From Mucilaginibacter sp. OK098 (GTDB lineage Bacteria; Bacteroidota; Bacteroidia; Sphingobacteriales; Sphingobacteriaceae), in contig NZ_FRCM01000003.1 in assembly GCF_900142915.1 (NCBI RefSeq), forward strand, positions 434,504 to 498,503: 64,000 bases of DNA. Direction: 5' to 3'. Shown here one piece after another: positions 8,416-16,742 of the stretch (positions are counted from its first letter, which is position 1; every line of letters begins with the position of its first letter). The position numbers and the translations under genes are program-made. The notes under the pieces are model-generated. The model made no database searches, was not told where the DNA came from, and was given only the letters and a program-made list of their open reading frames with translations.

Positions 8416-9318
8416 ATGACGGATAAATACATTGATCTGCAATCTATCAGCGATCTGCACAAGCTGGTTAAATACGCGCCGCCCAGGCATCCCCTGGTAA
8501 GCCTGATAGACCATACAGACTTTTATGCAAAACGCCCCAGGGAGGATGCTTTTTACCGCTTTGGCTTTTATATCATTTCCTGCAAAAAATTCGAGGGCAC
8601 GTTAAAGTATGGTAAGGGATATTACGACTTCAATGAAGGTTCCCTAATGTTCACCGCACCCGGACAAGTCATAGCGCCAGGTCCGGATGTTATCGTTGAT
8701 GAAGGTTGGGCACTGTTTATTCATCCCGACCTGATCCATGGTACCGATTTAGGCAAGAAGATCCATCAGTATTCCTTTTTTAATTATGAGGTTAACGAAG
8801 CCCTGCATATTTCGGAAGAGGAAAAACTGATCATTAAAGATTGTGTGGCAAAGATTGAAAGGGAGTATTCACAAAATATAGACAAGCACTCGCAAGGCCT
8901 CATTGTCAGCAACATCGAACTCTTGCTGAATTACTGCAGTCGTTTTTACGACCGGCAATTTTACACCCGGGCAAAAGTTAACTCAGATGTGGTGCAACAG
9001 TTTGAAAAAATATTAAAAGATTATTTTTCGCAAAGCACCCTGATTGAAACAGGCCTGCCAAATGTTAAATATTTTGCCTCCCGGCTTAACCTGTCGCCTA
9101 ATTATTTGTCTGATCTTTTAAACAAATTCACAGGCAAAACCACACAGGAACATATCCACCTGGAGCTAATAGATAAAGCAAAATCGCTGTTGTGGGGTAC
9201 GAATAATTCTATCAGCGAAATTGCGTACGGGCTTGGGTTTGAGCACCCTTCGCATTTTACAAAAATATTCAAATCAAAGACCGGAAAATCGCCAAGCGAG
9301 TACAGGCATATTAATTAA
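8416..9318 (+). CDS. AraC-family transcriptional regulator
   Basis: A 300-residue protein. The N-terminal half (about 20-165) looks like a cupin-type sensing domain; EGSLMFTAPGQVIAPG is the usual strand-turn pattern. The C-terminal double HTH (about 200-298) reads FASRLNLSPNYLSDLLNKFT and ISEIAYGLGFEHPSHFTKIF, ending KTGKSPSEYRH. Linked to an upstream SDR, this resembles the many Bacteroidota pairs in which an AraC protein controls a neighbouring oxidoreductase. That is context, not proof. It starts just beyond the long hairpin, only 20 bases after its right arm, so its promoter must be very close or within the hairpin. Confidence 0.88.
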   Translation: MTDKYIDLQSISDLHKLVKYAPPRHPLVSLIDHTDFYAKRPREDAFYRFGFYIISCKKFEGTLKYGKGYYDFNEGSLMFTAPGQVIAPGPDVIVDEGWALFIHPDLIHGTDLGKKIHQYSFFNYEVNEALHISEEEKLIIKDCVAKIEREYSQNIDKHSQGLIVSNIELLLNYCSRFYDRQFYTRAKVNSDVVQQFEKILKDYFSQSTLIETGLPNVKYFASRLNLSPNYLSDLLNKFTGKTTQEHIHLELIDKAKSLLWGTNNSISEIAYGLGFEHPSHFTKIFKSKTGKSPSEYRHIN

Positions 9319-9485
9319 CAGCAACCCCTATATAACCGATTCAGATCTGTCAAAAACGGTTCGGACATGTTGCTCTACAGGCCATGAAGCCGCTTTACGA
9401 AAGTAGGGGGGCTTTTTGTTTATAGGTGAGTAGAATGATTGGTGTGTTTTAGGCCGGGGTTATAAACTTTGACCGATGAGAGGAA

Positions 9486-10196
9486 TTAAGCGCTGGTGAT
9501 TTCATCTATCTTAAAAAGCTGATTTTTAAGTGCGAACAAAATTAATCCTGGGCGATTTTTTATACCAAATTTGTTAAAGATAGCACCTCTATAGCCATCT
9601 ACTGTTTTTGGGCTCACAAACATCTTATCCGCTATTTGCTCATATGTCATATCGGAACAAGCCAGCTTGATGAATTTCCGTTCAGTCTCGTTAAGTTTTT
9701 TCCAAACGAGATTCTCTGACATTTCATCATTTTCGTTCTTTTCAGAATGAGCATTTTGAAGGGAATCTATCAGTTTTCCGGTAATGAAATCCGTATAGTA
9801 ATGCCCTTTGGAGCTTATAGCCTGCAAAGCTTGATGAATATCTTCTACCTCTATATCCTTTGATAGATATCCTTTGACACCCAAACCCATCATTCTTACT
9901 ATCGCTTCCTCGGTTGTTATCATTGAAACCACCAGTACCGCAATTTGAGGATAATGTATCCGCAGCCATGCCATTGCCTCAAAGCCATCCATGTCCGGCA
10001 TGTCAATATCCAATATCAAAATGTCCGGCAATGCCTTTTTATCAATTTTTTTCATCATATCTTTCCCACTCTCGGCTTCGAGAACCACTAGATAATTTTG
10101 TTTGTCGGCAAGTTTAATGAGAGTAATTAACCCTTTACGAAAAAGGTTGTGATCATCTACTAATGCAATTTTAATTGGGGGTTTGCGGTATGACAT
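9486..10196 (-). CDS. NarL/FixJ-type response regulator
   Basis: A 236-residue protein. The receiver domain (about 8-130) has acidic residues in LVDDHN, the phospho-acceptor Asp63 in ILILDIDMPDMDG, Thr/Ser near 97 and Lys115 in GYLSKDIEV. The LuxR-type HTH (about 165-228) reads YEQIADKMFVSPKTVDGYRG. It is the last gene of a four-gene minus-strand operon and starts 5 bases after the kinase stop, so the kinase at 10202 is its partner. Targets are unknown. The divergent TIR/caspase island starts at the other end of this operon. Confidence 0.92.
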   Translation of the reverse strand: MSYRKPPIKIALVDDHNLFRKGLITLIKLADKQNYLVVLEAESGKDMMKKIDKKALPDILILDIDMPDMDGFEAMAWLRIHYPQIAVLVVSMITTEEAIVRMMGLGVKGYLSKDIEVEDIHQALQAISSKGHYYTDFITGKLIDSLQNAHSEKNENDEMSENLVWKKLNETERKFIKLACSDMTYEQIADKMFVSPKTVDGYRGAIFNKFGIKNRPGLILFALKNQLFKIDEITSA

Positions 10197-10201
10197 GATT
10201 A

Positions 10202-11005
10202 TTAATTTTCTATTGGAATAGTAACTTCAACTGCTGTTCCATCACCCGGACTGCTATGAATATTAAGATTAGCGTTGATCAGTTTTGCTCGTCCTGCAAT
10301 ATTTAGCAAGCCTGTGCTTTCTTTCTCGATGCTTCGCTCTTTAACAACATCAATGTCAAACCCAATTCCATCATCTTTAATTCGAATGGAAAGTGCTGTT
10401 TCTGAATAATCAAGTGTGATGTCCACTGTCTTAGCTTGAGAATGTTTAACTATATTATTTAAGATTTCTTGACATAACCTGAAAAGAACAATTTCCTGGC
10501 CGGAAGGTAAACGATATGGAACTCCGTTTTGAATATAAGATACTTGATATCGCCCTGTCTTTTTTAACCGCTGAAGCTCATTTTCAATTGTCTTATGAAA
10601 ACCGGCCTTCATAATATAATCAGAATTCAAAGATACACTCAGAACCTTAATTTCACTCATTAGCTGTTTAGAAAGCAATTTAGTTTCGCTGATATGTTCT
10701 TTAACTTCACCAGAACTTTCAGCGAGGATGGCTGAGAGATTTATGTTAATTAAGGAAACCAAATGACTAAAGTTCGCATGTAATTCTTTTGCAATATGAT
10801 CCAATGTGCGTTCCTGAATCTCAAGTTTAGATTGGAGGATAGTCTGATTGAATGACTCTCTAAGCTCAAAAACTTCTTGCTGATGCAGAAATCTTTTTTT
10901 TTGCTGCTGAAAAAAAAAGTATGTGATCAGGCAAACGAAAACTAACAGTAATGACGTAGAAATTATTATGGTTAAAGCTGTTTCTTGAGATATGGTTGTT
11001 TGCAT
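10202..11005 (-). CDS. Sensor histidine kinase, HisKA_3-like, single membrane helix
   Basis: A 267-residue protein with one N-terminal membrane helix (about 11-32) and then a coiled region. The dimerisation helix carries IAKELHANFSHLV with probable phospho-acceptor His76. In most HisKA_3 kinases the residue after this His is Asp (LHD), but here it is Ala77. The ATP-binding domain has NNIVKHSQA (N box), KDDGIGFD (G1) and STGLLNIAGRAKLI (G2). There is no periplasmic sensor domain, so sensing may come from the membrane protein encoded just upstream, whose 3' end overlaps this gene by 34 bases. Confidence 0.88.
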   Translation of the reverse strand: MQTTISQETALTIIISTSLLLVFVCLITYFFFQQQKKRFLHQQEVFELRESFNQTILQSKLEIQERTLDHIAKELHANFSHLVSLININLSAILAESSGEVKEHISETKLLSKQLMSEIKVLSVSLNSDYIMKAGFHKTIENELQRLKKTGRYQVSYIQNGVPYRLPSGQEIVLFRLCQEILNNIVKHSQAKTVDITLDYSETALSIRIKDDGIGFDIDVVKERSIEKESTGLLNIAGRAKLINANLNIHSSPGDGTAVEVTIPIEN

Positions 11006-11652
11006 AAAAAGGCCATTAAGTAAAATGAATACATAAATATATTCAATGCCAATAGTATATTGAATAGCACTATTGCCAATGGAAGATTTGTTCTGCTTAA
11101 GTAATTAATTGAAATGAAATATGGTAAACTTACAGTATGAAACAAAAAACCACCTAGTGCTATCCAAAAAAGTGGTTGTTTCGTAACAGGCAGTGGTTCT
11201 TTTCGGTTTATTTCCTGTGCAAAATAAGAAAGCGAACCAAGTAAAACCAAAGCACTTCCTGAAACGATAGTAAAGGTATTCAACTGTGCCATCGATTGAA
11301 TAAAGAACATATTTACCACCCCGAACAAGGCATAGCTTATCAATACAGGATATCGAACTTTGCTGAGCCATTTACTATCTAAAGCCATGGAGTAGAAAAG
11401 GAAATAAAACAGGTACTGGGGTCCTAAATAGATATTGTATATCCACAAGTTTGATTGGGAATAACTCCAGTACGCTGTTTCATGTAATGACAGTTTCCAG
11501 CTTATGGCAAAGAGCTCTACAAGCATTGTTACCATTAAGAATATTGAAAATAATCGGTATGGCAGCGCCCATCCATTTTTGAATGTTTTAATACTAAAAA
11601 TTATACTTAGTAAAAGGGGAATAAGGTAAATGTAATGGACAAAATTTGGCAT
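10972..11652 (-). CDS. Multi-pass membrane protein, probable sensor partner
   Basis: A 226-residue, strongly hydrophobic protein with about six to seven predicted membrane helices (for example YIYLIPLLLSIIFSIKTF at the start and PLAIVLFNILLALNIFMYSF near the end). No family is recognised. The overlap with the histidine kinase gene (10972-11005) implies translational coupling, so I infer that it supplies the membrane sensing part of the kinase. The total layout resembles a 7TM-type sensor split from its kinase domain. Confidence 0.7.
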   Translation of the reverse strand: MPNFVHYIYLIPLLLSIIFSIKTFKNGWALPYRLFSIFLMVTMLVELFAISWKLSLHETAYWSYSQSNLWIYNIYLGPQYLFYFLFYSMALDSKWLSKVRYPVLISYALFGVVNMFFIQSMAQLNTFTIVSGSALVLLGSLSYFAQEINRKEPLPVTKQPLFWIALGGFLFHTVSLPYFISINYLSRTNLPLAIVLFNILLALNIFMYSFYLMAFLCKQPYLKKQL

Positions 11653-11667
11653 CCCTTAATATACATC

Positions 11668-12102
11668 TTATTTCGGATATGCCATGCCTAAAGTGCAAAT
11701 TGGCGGGCAAGGGGACCCCACATTGAAATCCCTCGGCTTCTTATTGTTCACAGATCTGGCTTGGAAGTCAGGCGCATCCTCAATGGTGATATCAGATTGA
11801 GCACCCGTTTCTTGTTCCTCCTTTGTCATCACCATAAGCAAACATAACTGTCCACTGTAATTTTCACTCTCACCATACTCCCCCAAATAAATCCTTAAGC
11901 CATCCGCATTGGCGTGATCCATTTCTTGAAGTAACAGCGCGATGTGCTCCTTGGTATACCAAACCGCTTTCGTTTCCGGTTTACCGAGTTGCTCGCTTAA
12001 TAGTGCATGTTTGTTTGTTGAAAACCTTGAAACACGTTGATTCGTAATCGTTGTTCCTACATAGAAATAAGGAAGTGGCCTCGCGGCATCTTGTTTTAAC
12101 AT
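11668..12102 (-). CDS. Hypothetical protein, first gene of the two-component operon
   Basis: A 144-residue soluble protein with no signal peptide and no recognised family. It starts MLKQDAARPLPYFYVGTTIT, has a central mixed alpha/beta part (LRIYLGEYGESENYSGQLCL) and ends in a proline-rich tail with a CPPIC pair. It lies 15 bases upstream of the membrane protein gene, so it belongs to the same transcript. It is divergent from the TIR cluster, with 338 bases between the two start codons. Function is unknown. Confidence 0.65.
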   Translation of the reverse strand: MLKQDAARPLPYFYVGTTITNQRVSRFSTNKHALLSEQLGKPETKAVWYTKEHIALLLQEMDHANADGLRIYLGEYGESENYSGQLCLLMVMTKEEQETGAQSDITIEDAPDFQARSVNNKKPRDFNVGSPCPPICTLGMAYPK

Positions 12103-12440
12103 GATTTTTTTATTTTAAATGTTTAAAAATGAGCTGCAAGTTTACATTCCGGAAGGTGGCGAAGTCAATAGATTGTTCATCACAACAAGTCCCAGAGCTC
12201 TGTTTTGGCTATAATTAGCATGACTAAAAAGGGTTTCCCCTGTATCAATTTAGGAAAAACCCTTGGAGACCTATTCCTATAACTTGTGGATTCGCCTTCC
12301 GAATGATCTCATCGTCTTTTAAAATCGCACTTTAACTAGCTTCAAACGTATGTTTTCGCATAATCAGGGTTTTTCCTGTCAACTTCAGGTTTTTACCCAA
12401 CAACATTCCAAATACTTTTGAGCCATTCAAAAACAAAAAA
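12103..12440. promoter_or_regulatory. Divergent promoter region of the TIR/caspase island
   Basis: This 338-base spacer separates the two-component operon (minus) from the TIR/caspase cluster (plus). A Bacteroidota -7 box TACTTTTG (TAnnTTTG) lies at 12413-12420, 20 bases before the first TIR start codon; no convincing -33 TTG is seen. Related short segments AAAAAGGGTTTCC (near 12226), GGAAAAACCCTTGG (near 12252) and CAGGGTTTTTCC (near 12365) form a weak inverted/direct set that could bind a regulator. No gene is visible. Confidence 0.4.
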
Positions 12441-13022
12441 ATGGCTTTATACACAAGTAACTATTTAAAAAATGTATCTCGCAATAAAACATCAAATGAG
12501 CGGATAAATCTTTCTGAACAACGCAACATCTCTCACGGTAGTTTCGACATATTTCTATGTCACAGCTATTTGGACAAAGAAGAGGTAGAAGGGTTGTATC
12601 TGGAATTAACCAAAACAGGATTTACAGTTTATGTCGACTGGATAGTTGATCCCCAGCTTGACAGGAGCAATGTTACCAAGGAGTCGGCAGAACTTGTTCG
12701 CAGAAGGCTACGTACTTCCAAGACTTTATTGCTTGCTATTTCTGCCAATGCAGCTCTTTCTAAATGGATGCCCTGGGAACTAGGTTATGTAGATGGTAAC
12801 ACTCAACTGTGCGCATTAATACCGGTTGCCCCCGGTAGTTCACAAATTACATCATTTACAAGGACAGAATATTTGATGCTTTATCCTTACGTCGAGAAGC
12901 CTAATGACTTGACTCGCTTCAGAGATAAATTATGGACAGTGGATGGTGCTAATAGCTACGTTGAATTCGACAATTGGATCAGAGGTCGTAAACCAACGTA
13001 TGAGTCCCTTAGGTTCTTTTAA
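12441..13022 (+). CDS. TIR-domain protein (island gene 1)
   Basis: A 193-residue protein with a TIR-like domain at about 33-165. Strand A is FDIFLCHSYLDKEEVEGL, strand B is FTVYVDWIVDPQLDRSNV, and helix C carries SKWMPWELGYVDG with Glu113 at the usual place of the NADase catalytic glutamate. Bacterial TIR domains cleave NAD+ or make cyclic ADP-ribose signals in immune systems such as Thoeris and CBASS. The N-terminal 32 residues are unstructured. It is the first gene of a tightly spaced plus-strand cluster, with 17 bases to the next gene. Residues fit an active enzyme, but activity is inferred. Confidence 0.85.
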   Translation: MALYTSNYLKNVSRNKTSNERINLSEQRNISHGSFDIFLCHSYLDKEEVEGLYLELTKTGFTVYVDWIVDPQLDRSNVTKESAELVRRRLRTSKTLLLAISANAALSKWMPWELGYVDGNTQLCALIPVAPGSSQITSFTRTEYLMLYPYVEKPNDLTRFRDKLWTVDGANSYVEFDNWIRGRKPTYESLRFF

Positions 13023-13039
13023 TAAAAAAACATAAAATT

Positions 13040-13411
13040 ATGAGTGATAAAAAAATAATATTCATTGCGTTTGCCATCGAGGATGAGCGTCAACGCGACT
13101 TTCTAACAGGACAATCTTTATTAAACAAGAGCCCTTTTGAATATATCGACATGTCGGTTAAAGAACCTTATACCAGCGAATGGAAAGAAAAGGTTCGTAC
13201 CCGGATCCGACGTTGTAATGGTGTAATCGTATTAGTAAGTGAAAATTCTCTGACCTCTTCCGGGCAGAAATGGGAGATCCAATGCGCCAAAGAAGAAGAA
13301 AAACCCATTTTGGCGATATGGGCATACAGTGATGACCGAACTACGCTTACAGGAGTTTCTACAAAAGTTTGGAACTGGACGACAATCGGTGATTTTATTG
13401 ACAACCTATAA
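13040..13411 (+). CDS. TIR-like (ThsB/MTH538, DUF1863 type) protein (island gene 2)
   Basis: A 123-residue single-domain protein. It begins KKIIFIAFAIEDERQRDFL, then has FEYIDMSVKEPYTSEWKEKV, a helix with RIRRCNGVIVLVSENSL, and WEIQCAKEEEKPILAIW with Glu79. This order (strand A, 'D-S-K-P--W', 'C-GVIVLVS', 'WE--A') is that of the TIR-like family PF08937, which includes the Thoeris sensor ThsB. In Thoeris, ThsB detects phage and makes a nucleotide signal. No ThsA (SIR2-SLOG) gene is seen here, but a SLOG-like protein is encoded two genes on. Spacing to the caspase gene is 9 bases. Confidence 0.82.
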   Translation: MSDKKIIFIAFAIEDERQRDFLTGQSLLNKSPFEYIDMSVKEPYTSEWKEKVRTRIRRCNGVIVLVSENSLTSSGQKWEIQCAKEEEKPILAIWAYSDDRTTLTGVSTKVWNWTTIGDFIDNL

Positions 13412-13420
13412 TTATTAAAG

Positions 13421-14401
13421 ATGAAAATAGCATTAATTGTTGGTATCGATCACTACACACATGTTAGTGGGCTGCACGGCTGTGTTAACGACGCCTATAG
13501 CGTTGATAGTATGTTAAAGCGTAATGATGGGGGATCGGTAAACTTTGAAACCAAGCTGATGACCTCCACAGGTCCAAGTGATTCTATATCTAAAAGTGAA
13601 TTAAAAGATTCGATCAAACACCTATTTACGCAGAAGGCCGAAATTGCGGTATTTTACTTTGCGGGCCATGGCCACATTGAATCTACCGGTGGCTATTTGG
13701 TAGCTTCGGATGCCCAAAGAGGAGATGATGGCTTGGCTTTAAATGAGATTATGATGCTTGCAAACCGATCGCCCGCAACTAACAAGCTAATTATTTTGGA
13801 TAGTTGCCACTCCGGTTACGCCGGTGCATCTCCGGAAAACGTTGATGTGTCTACTCTGGCTGAGGGTATGACGATTTTAACAGCTTCGACCGCAGAGCAA
13901 TATGCTTCAGAAGAAAATGGCAGTGGCATTTTTACATCACTCATGGTAGATGCCTTAAGTGGTAGTGCCGCCAATCTAGTGGGGCAGATTACACCAGGTA
14001 GCATCTATGCTCATATTGATCAATCACTCGGTGCCTGGGACACGCAAAGACCTGTTTTTAAAACTAACATAAAAAGTTTTGTGTCTTTAAGGGATGTGAC
14101 ACCACCTATTTCCCTTGAGGATCTTCGTTCAATTATAGAGTATTTTCCAAAAGCCGGTTTCGAATATCAACTTGATCCAACGTATGAACCGGAGTTAAGA
14201 GGACGTGGCAAAACAATGCCTAAGCCCTTAGAGGAACACACCAGGATATTTGCCAGATTGCAAAAATTTAACAAACTTAATCTATTGGTTCCAATAAACG
14301 CTCCGCACATGTGGCATGCAACTATGGAAAGCAAAACTTGCAAGCTTACTGCTTTAGGTGAACATTACCGTAGGCTTGTTGCAAAAGGACGTTTAGGTTA
14401 A
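13421..14401 (+). CDS. Caspase-family peptidase (island gene 3)
   Basis: A 326-residue protein. Residues 1-225 form a peptidase C14 (caspase p20) fold: [11 protein letters not shown] at the start, catalytic His83 in [12 protein letters not shown] and catalytic Cys129 in [13 protein letters not shown]. The C-terminal about 100 residues ([18 protein letters not shown] through [16 protein letters not shown]) look helical and winged-helix-like, with a repeated aromatic pattern. I do not recognise a named domain there. Prokaryotic caspases act as suicide or signalling proteases in several defence systems (CBASS, type III CRISPR, gasdermin loci). Here it is flanked by TIR and SLOG genes. Confidence 0.9.
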   Translation: MKIALIVGIDHYTHVSGLHGCVNDAYSVDSMLKRNDGGSVNFETKLMTSTGPSDSISKSELKDSIKHLFTQKAEIAVFYFAGHGHIESTGGYLVASDAQRGDDGLALNEIMMLANRSPATNKLIILDSCHSGYAGASPENVDVSTLAEGMTILTASTAEQYASEENGSGIFTSLMVDALSGSAANLVGQITPGSIYAHIDQSLGAWDTQRPVFKTNIKSFVSLRDVTPPISLEDLRSIIEYFPKAGFEYQLDPTYEPELRGRGKTMPKPLEEHTRIFARLQKFNKLNLLVPINAPHMWHATMESKTCKLTALGEHYRRLVAKGRLG

Positions 14402-14442
14402 GCTTCAAGAAATAAAGGCTAAACCTTGCAGAACAAACAATC

Positions 14443-14928
14443 ATGACAATAGGCATTACCGGGCACCAAAAGTTGCCAGATGGGTCAGGTCTTGAATGGC
14501 TTAGAGGAGGATTAATATCTGGGATTAAAGATTTCAAAAGTATCATTTATGCTTATAGTTCTTTAGCGGTTGGAGCAGATCAGCTTTTTGCAAAGACTGT
14601 GCTTCAGATGAGTATTGATTTAATAGCTGTAATACCTTGTTTGCATTATGAAAAAACATTTAAGGGTGCTGATCAAAACAGCTATTTCGAAATGTTGTCG
14701 AAGTGCAAGACTATTGAAACCCTTGACTTCTCAGAGCCCTCCGAGGTGGCATTCTTTTCGGCGGGTAAACAAGTGGTTGTTAAATCTGATGTTCTTTTTG
14801 CGATATGGGATGGAAATCAAGCAAAGGGCTTGGGAGGCACTGGTGATGTTGTTCAATATGCATTATCACTTAAAAAAACCGTCGTTCATCTTAATCCGAT
14901 CTCCAGAATGAAGATTATTCATAATTAG
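14443..14928 (+). CDS. SLOG-like (Rossmann nucleotide-binding) protein (island gene 4)
   Basis: A 161-residue protein with a single Rossmann-like domain. It begins MTIGITGHQKLPDGSGLEWL, has a glycine-containing turn at SLAVGADQLFAKTVL, a strand IDLIAVIPCLHYEK, and ends with LFAIWDGNQAKGLGGTGDVV, a phosphate-binding Gly-rich turn typical of the SLOG/DprA-like superfamily. SLOG domains bind nucleotide-derived messengers such as ADP-ribose variants in Thoeris and related systems. That makes it a candidate sensor of TIR products, which is an inference. It lies 41 bases after the caspase gene and 42 before the next. Confidence 0.78.
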   Translation: MTIGITGHQKLPDGSGLEWLRGGLISGIKDFKSIIYAYSSLAVGADQLFAKTVLQMSIDLIAVIPCLHYEKTFKGADQNSYFEMLSKCKTIETLDFSEPSEVAFFSAGKQVVVKSDVLFAIWDGNQAKGLGGTGDVVQYALSLKKTVVHLNPISRMKIIHN

Positions 14929-14970
14929 TTATTAGTTGACAAATAATTTAATCCCATTAAAAATAGAAAT

Positions 14971-15345
14971 ATGAGTTTAAAAATTCACAGTGTTGTAAAC
15001 GGCAGTTTAGCCAGTCAAGAACATGTCTGGCTAAACACAACTGAAGCCGTAAATTTAAAATGGTATGCCGTGGTGGACCGTACATTCACTGCAAATGGGC
15101 AATTGTCCAACGAATTCAGGCATATCTTTGTATTTCCAGACAAAAGCATCGAAAAAGATGACTGGATTCGGCTCCATACATCAGCTGGACAATATTATAG
15201 GGAGAAAATAAATAATGGCCCAGGCTATATCCATAATTTTTATTGGGGATCTGCTCATCCCGTTTGGAACAATAACGGAGGGGATATTGCCTCCCTTATT
15301 AAGTACAGCCTTGTAAATGCAGTGACTGTTCCTGCTGTTGCTTAA
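14971..15345 (+). CDS. Lamin-tail-domain-like small protein (island gene 5)
   Basis: A 124-residue protein without a signal peptide. Residues 20-112 show an all-beta pattern: VNLKWYAVVDRTF, then FRHIFVFPDKSIEKDDWIRL, then FYWGSAHPVWNNNGGDIASL. The order 'FP---i---d-i-ih-g', 'yW', 'vWNN-GD-A-L' matches the lamin tail domain (LTD), an Ig-like fold found in bacterial secreted or nucleic-acid-associated proteins. A stand-alone cytoplasmic LTD in a TIR/caspase cluster is unusual. It may be a binding or adaptor module. The family call rests on pattern reading only. Confidence 0.6.
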   Translation: MSLKIHSVVNGSLASQEHVWLNTTEAVNLKWYAVVDRTFTANGQLSNEFRHIFVFPDKSIEKDDWIRLHTSAGQYYREKINNGPGYIHNFYWGSAHPVWNNNGGDIASLIKYSLVNAVTVPAVA

Positions 15346-15508
15346 GAGAAAAAATAACGCGTTGGAGTATCCCAGGGACGTTACTTTTCAAACATATTTA
15401 GCTAGCAATGAAGCAGGATTTCCTGGGCTTATCTCAAAGCAGGGTGAATACAGAACCATATGGTCATTTTGCATCAAAAATTTACCGAAACGATTATTAA
15501 TAAGTTCA

Positions 15509-16342
15509 ATGGCTGACAATCAAAAAATTAAGCTCTTACAAGCCTTGATAGACGGCTCAGTAAAAATCAAGGACAAAAGCAGTAATGACGCCGATTTTAA
15601 AGCATGGAAGACTATGGTCGAAAAAGACCTCATTAAAATTTTTGGCATTGATTCTATAGAGTTGAGAGAATTCAAAAAACTCAATTTTTTCTATAAACCA
15701 CGGCATCGGACTTTAGGTAGCAATTTTACGCGTGAGGATAGGCAAATATTTACCCGCAATCTTGATTCATTGGTAAAGTCACTGAACAGCTATATTCTGG
15801 AAATAAAAGAAACTGTAGACGATAAAGAAATTCCTATAGACCGAAGCCATCATCATACTCCGAATAAAATATTTATTAGTCATGCATCTTCGGATTCACG
15901 CATTGTCGAAGAAATCATTGATCTGCTTGAAAATATTGGATTAGGCAGTAATCAAATTTTTTGCAGTTCCATTGAAGGATATGGAATAAATTTAGGTGAC
16001 AATTTTCTTGAAGCTATTAAAAGCGAAATAAATGATTCTGTTCTGGTTCTTTTTATTTTAAGTAATAATTTTTACTCCAGTCCTATATGCCTATGTGAAA
16101 TGGGCGCAACTTGGGTTATGTCAACCCAACATATCCCAATTTTGATTCCCCCTTTTGACTTTGCGAATATTAGAGGCGTTATTCCATTCACACAGGGTTT
16201 TAAAATTAACGATGCAAAGAAATGGAATCTATTGAAACAGCAGCTTGAGACGGCGTTTAAACTTAACCCATTGAACCTATCTACATGGGAGCGTAAAAGG
16301 GATAAAGCCATGTTGATTATAGATGATTTTATAAGTAATTAG
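15509..16342 (+). CDS. TIR-domain protein with helical N-terminus (island gene 6)
   Basis: 277 residues from ATG at 15509. The frame is open back to a TTG at 15338 that overlaps the preceding stop, so a longer start is possible but less likely. Residues 1-105 are helical and charged (QKIKLLQALIDGSVKIKDKS and later TREDRQIFTRNLDSLVKSLN). Residues 119-270 form a TIR_2 domain: NKIFISHASSDSRIVEEIID, then IFCSSIEGYGINLGDNFLEA, then LCEMGATW with candidate catalytic Glu197. The N-terminal helical part probably mediates oligomerisation or recognition. It ends the cluster, and a terminator follows about 65 bases on. Confidence 0.82.
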   Translation: MADNQKIKLLQALIDGSVKIKDKSSNDADFKAWKTMVEKDLIKIFGIDSIELREFKKLNFFYKPRHRTLGSNFTREDRQIFTRNLDSLVKSLNSYILEIKETVDDKEIPIDRSHHHTPNKIFISHASSDSRIVEEIIDLLENIGLGSNQIFCSSIEGYGINLGDNFLEAIKSEINDSVLVLFILSNNFYSSPICLCEMGATWVMSTQHIPILIPPFDFANIRGVIPFTQGFKINDAKKWNLLKQQLETAFKLNPLNLSTWERKRDKAMLIIDDFISN

Positions 16343-16406
16343 CATTCACCCCGCTGCCGCAAGGGTCTCCCTTGTGGCCCGCAGGACAGGCACCCAACAA
16401 GCGAAG

Positions 16407-16440
16407 TAGCCTGCTACACAAACAACCTGCAGGCTATTTT
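16407..16440 (+). terminator. Rho-independent terminator of the TIR/caspase cluster
   Basis: Arms TAGCCTGC (16407-16414) and GCAGGCTA (16429-16436) are perfect complements over 8 bases with a 14-base loop, followed by TTTT. A second hairpin, CCGCAAGGG/CCCTTGTGG, lies just before it (about 16357-16377). The remaining bases up to the next gene at 16743 contain one copy of a direct repeat and no gene. Confidence 0.65.
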
Positions 16441-16456
16441 ACTATATAAATTATAT

Positions 16457-16492
16457 GCACAAAACTGCATTTTTCAAAACATGAGCGGTAAT
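16457..16492. repeat. Direct repeat copy 1 flanking the six-hairpin hydrolase
   Basis: A 36-base segment beginning GCACAAAACTGCAT and ending ATGAGCGGTAAT. A similar 34-base copy lies at 18068-18101, on the other side of the hydrolase gene and in the same orientation. The two share GCACAAAAC, a T/A run and TGAGCGGTAAT. Confidence 0.5.
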
Positions 16493-16742
16493 CACTTTAA
16501 AATTCTGTTCCACTTGTTTCAAAAGGCATAATTTTGTTCCTCTTGTTTCCCGTGCGCTCGCTCTTTTGCGGAACGACATATATCTGCGTCTTTTCCATAC
16601 TGTTATATTAATAAAGCGTTGGAGCGCAATAATTCTGCAAAATCCTCCATATGAATTTGAAAATGTATTTAATGTATGTATGTTTGTACATAATATTATT
16701 ATTACGCACAACCAATCATTTACCTTTAACGCCCTTTTTTCT

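Noticed and set aside
9388..9420. Weak terminator after the AraC gene (AAGCC/GGCTT arms followed by TTTTTG)
   Set aside because: Only 5 bp of stem with a large loop; too weak to list.
15338..15508. Longer start (TTG at 15338) for the last TIR gene of the island
   Set aside because: The stretch overlaps the previous stop and the ATG at 15509 gives a natural start of the helical domain, so the shorter form was preferred, though the frame is open.
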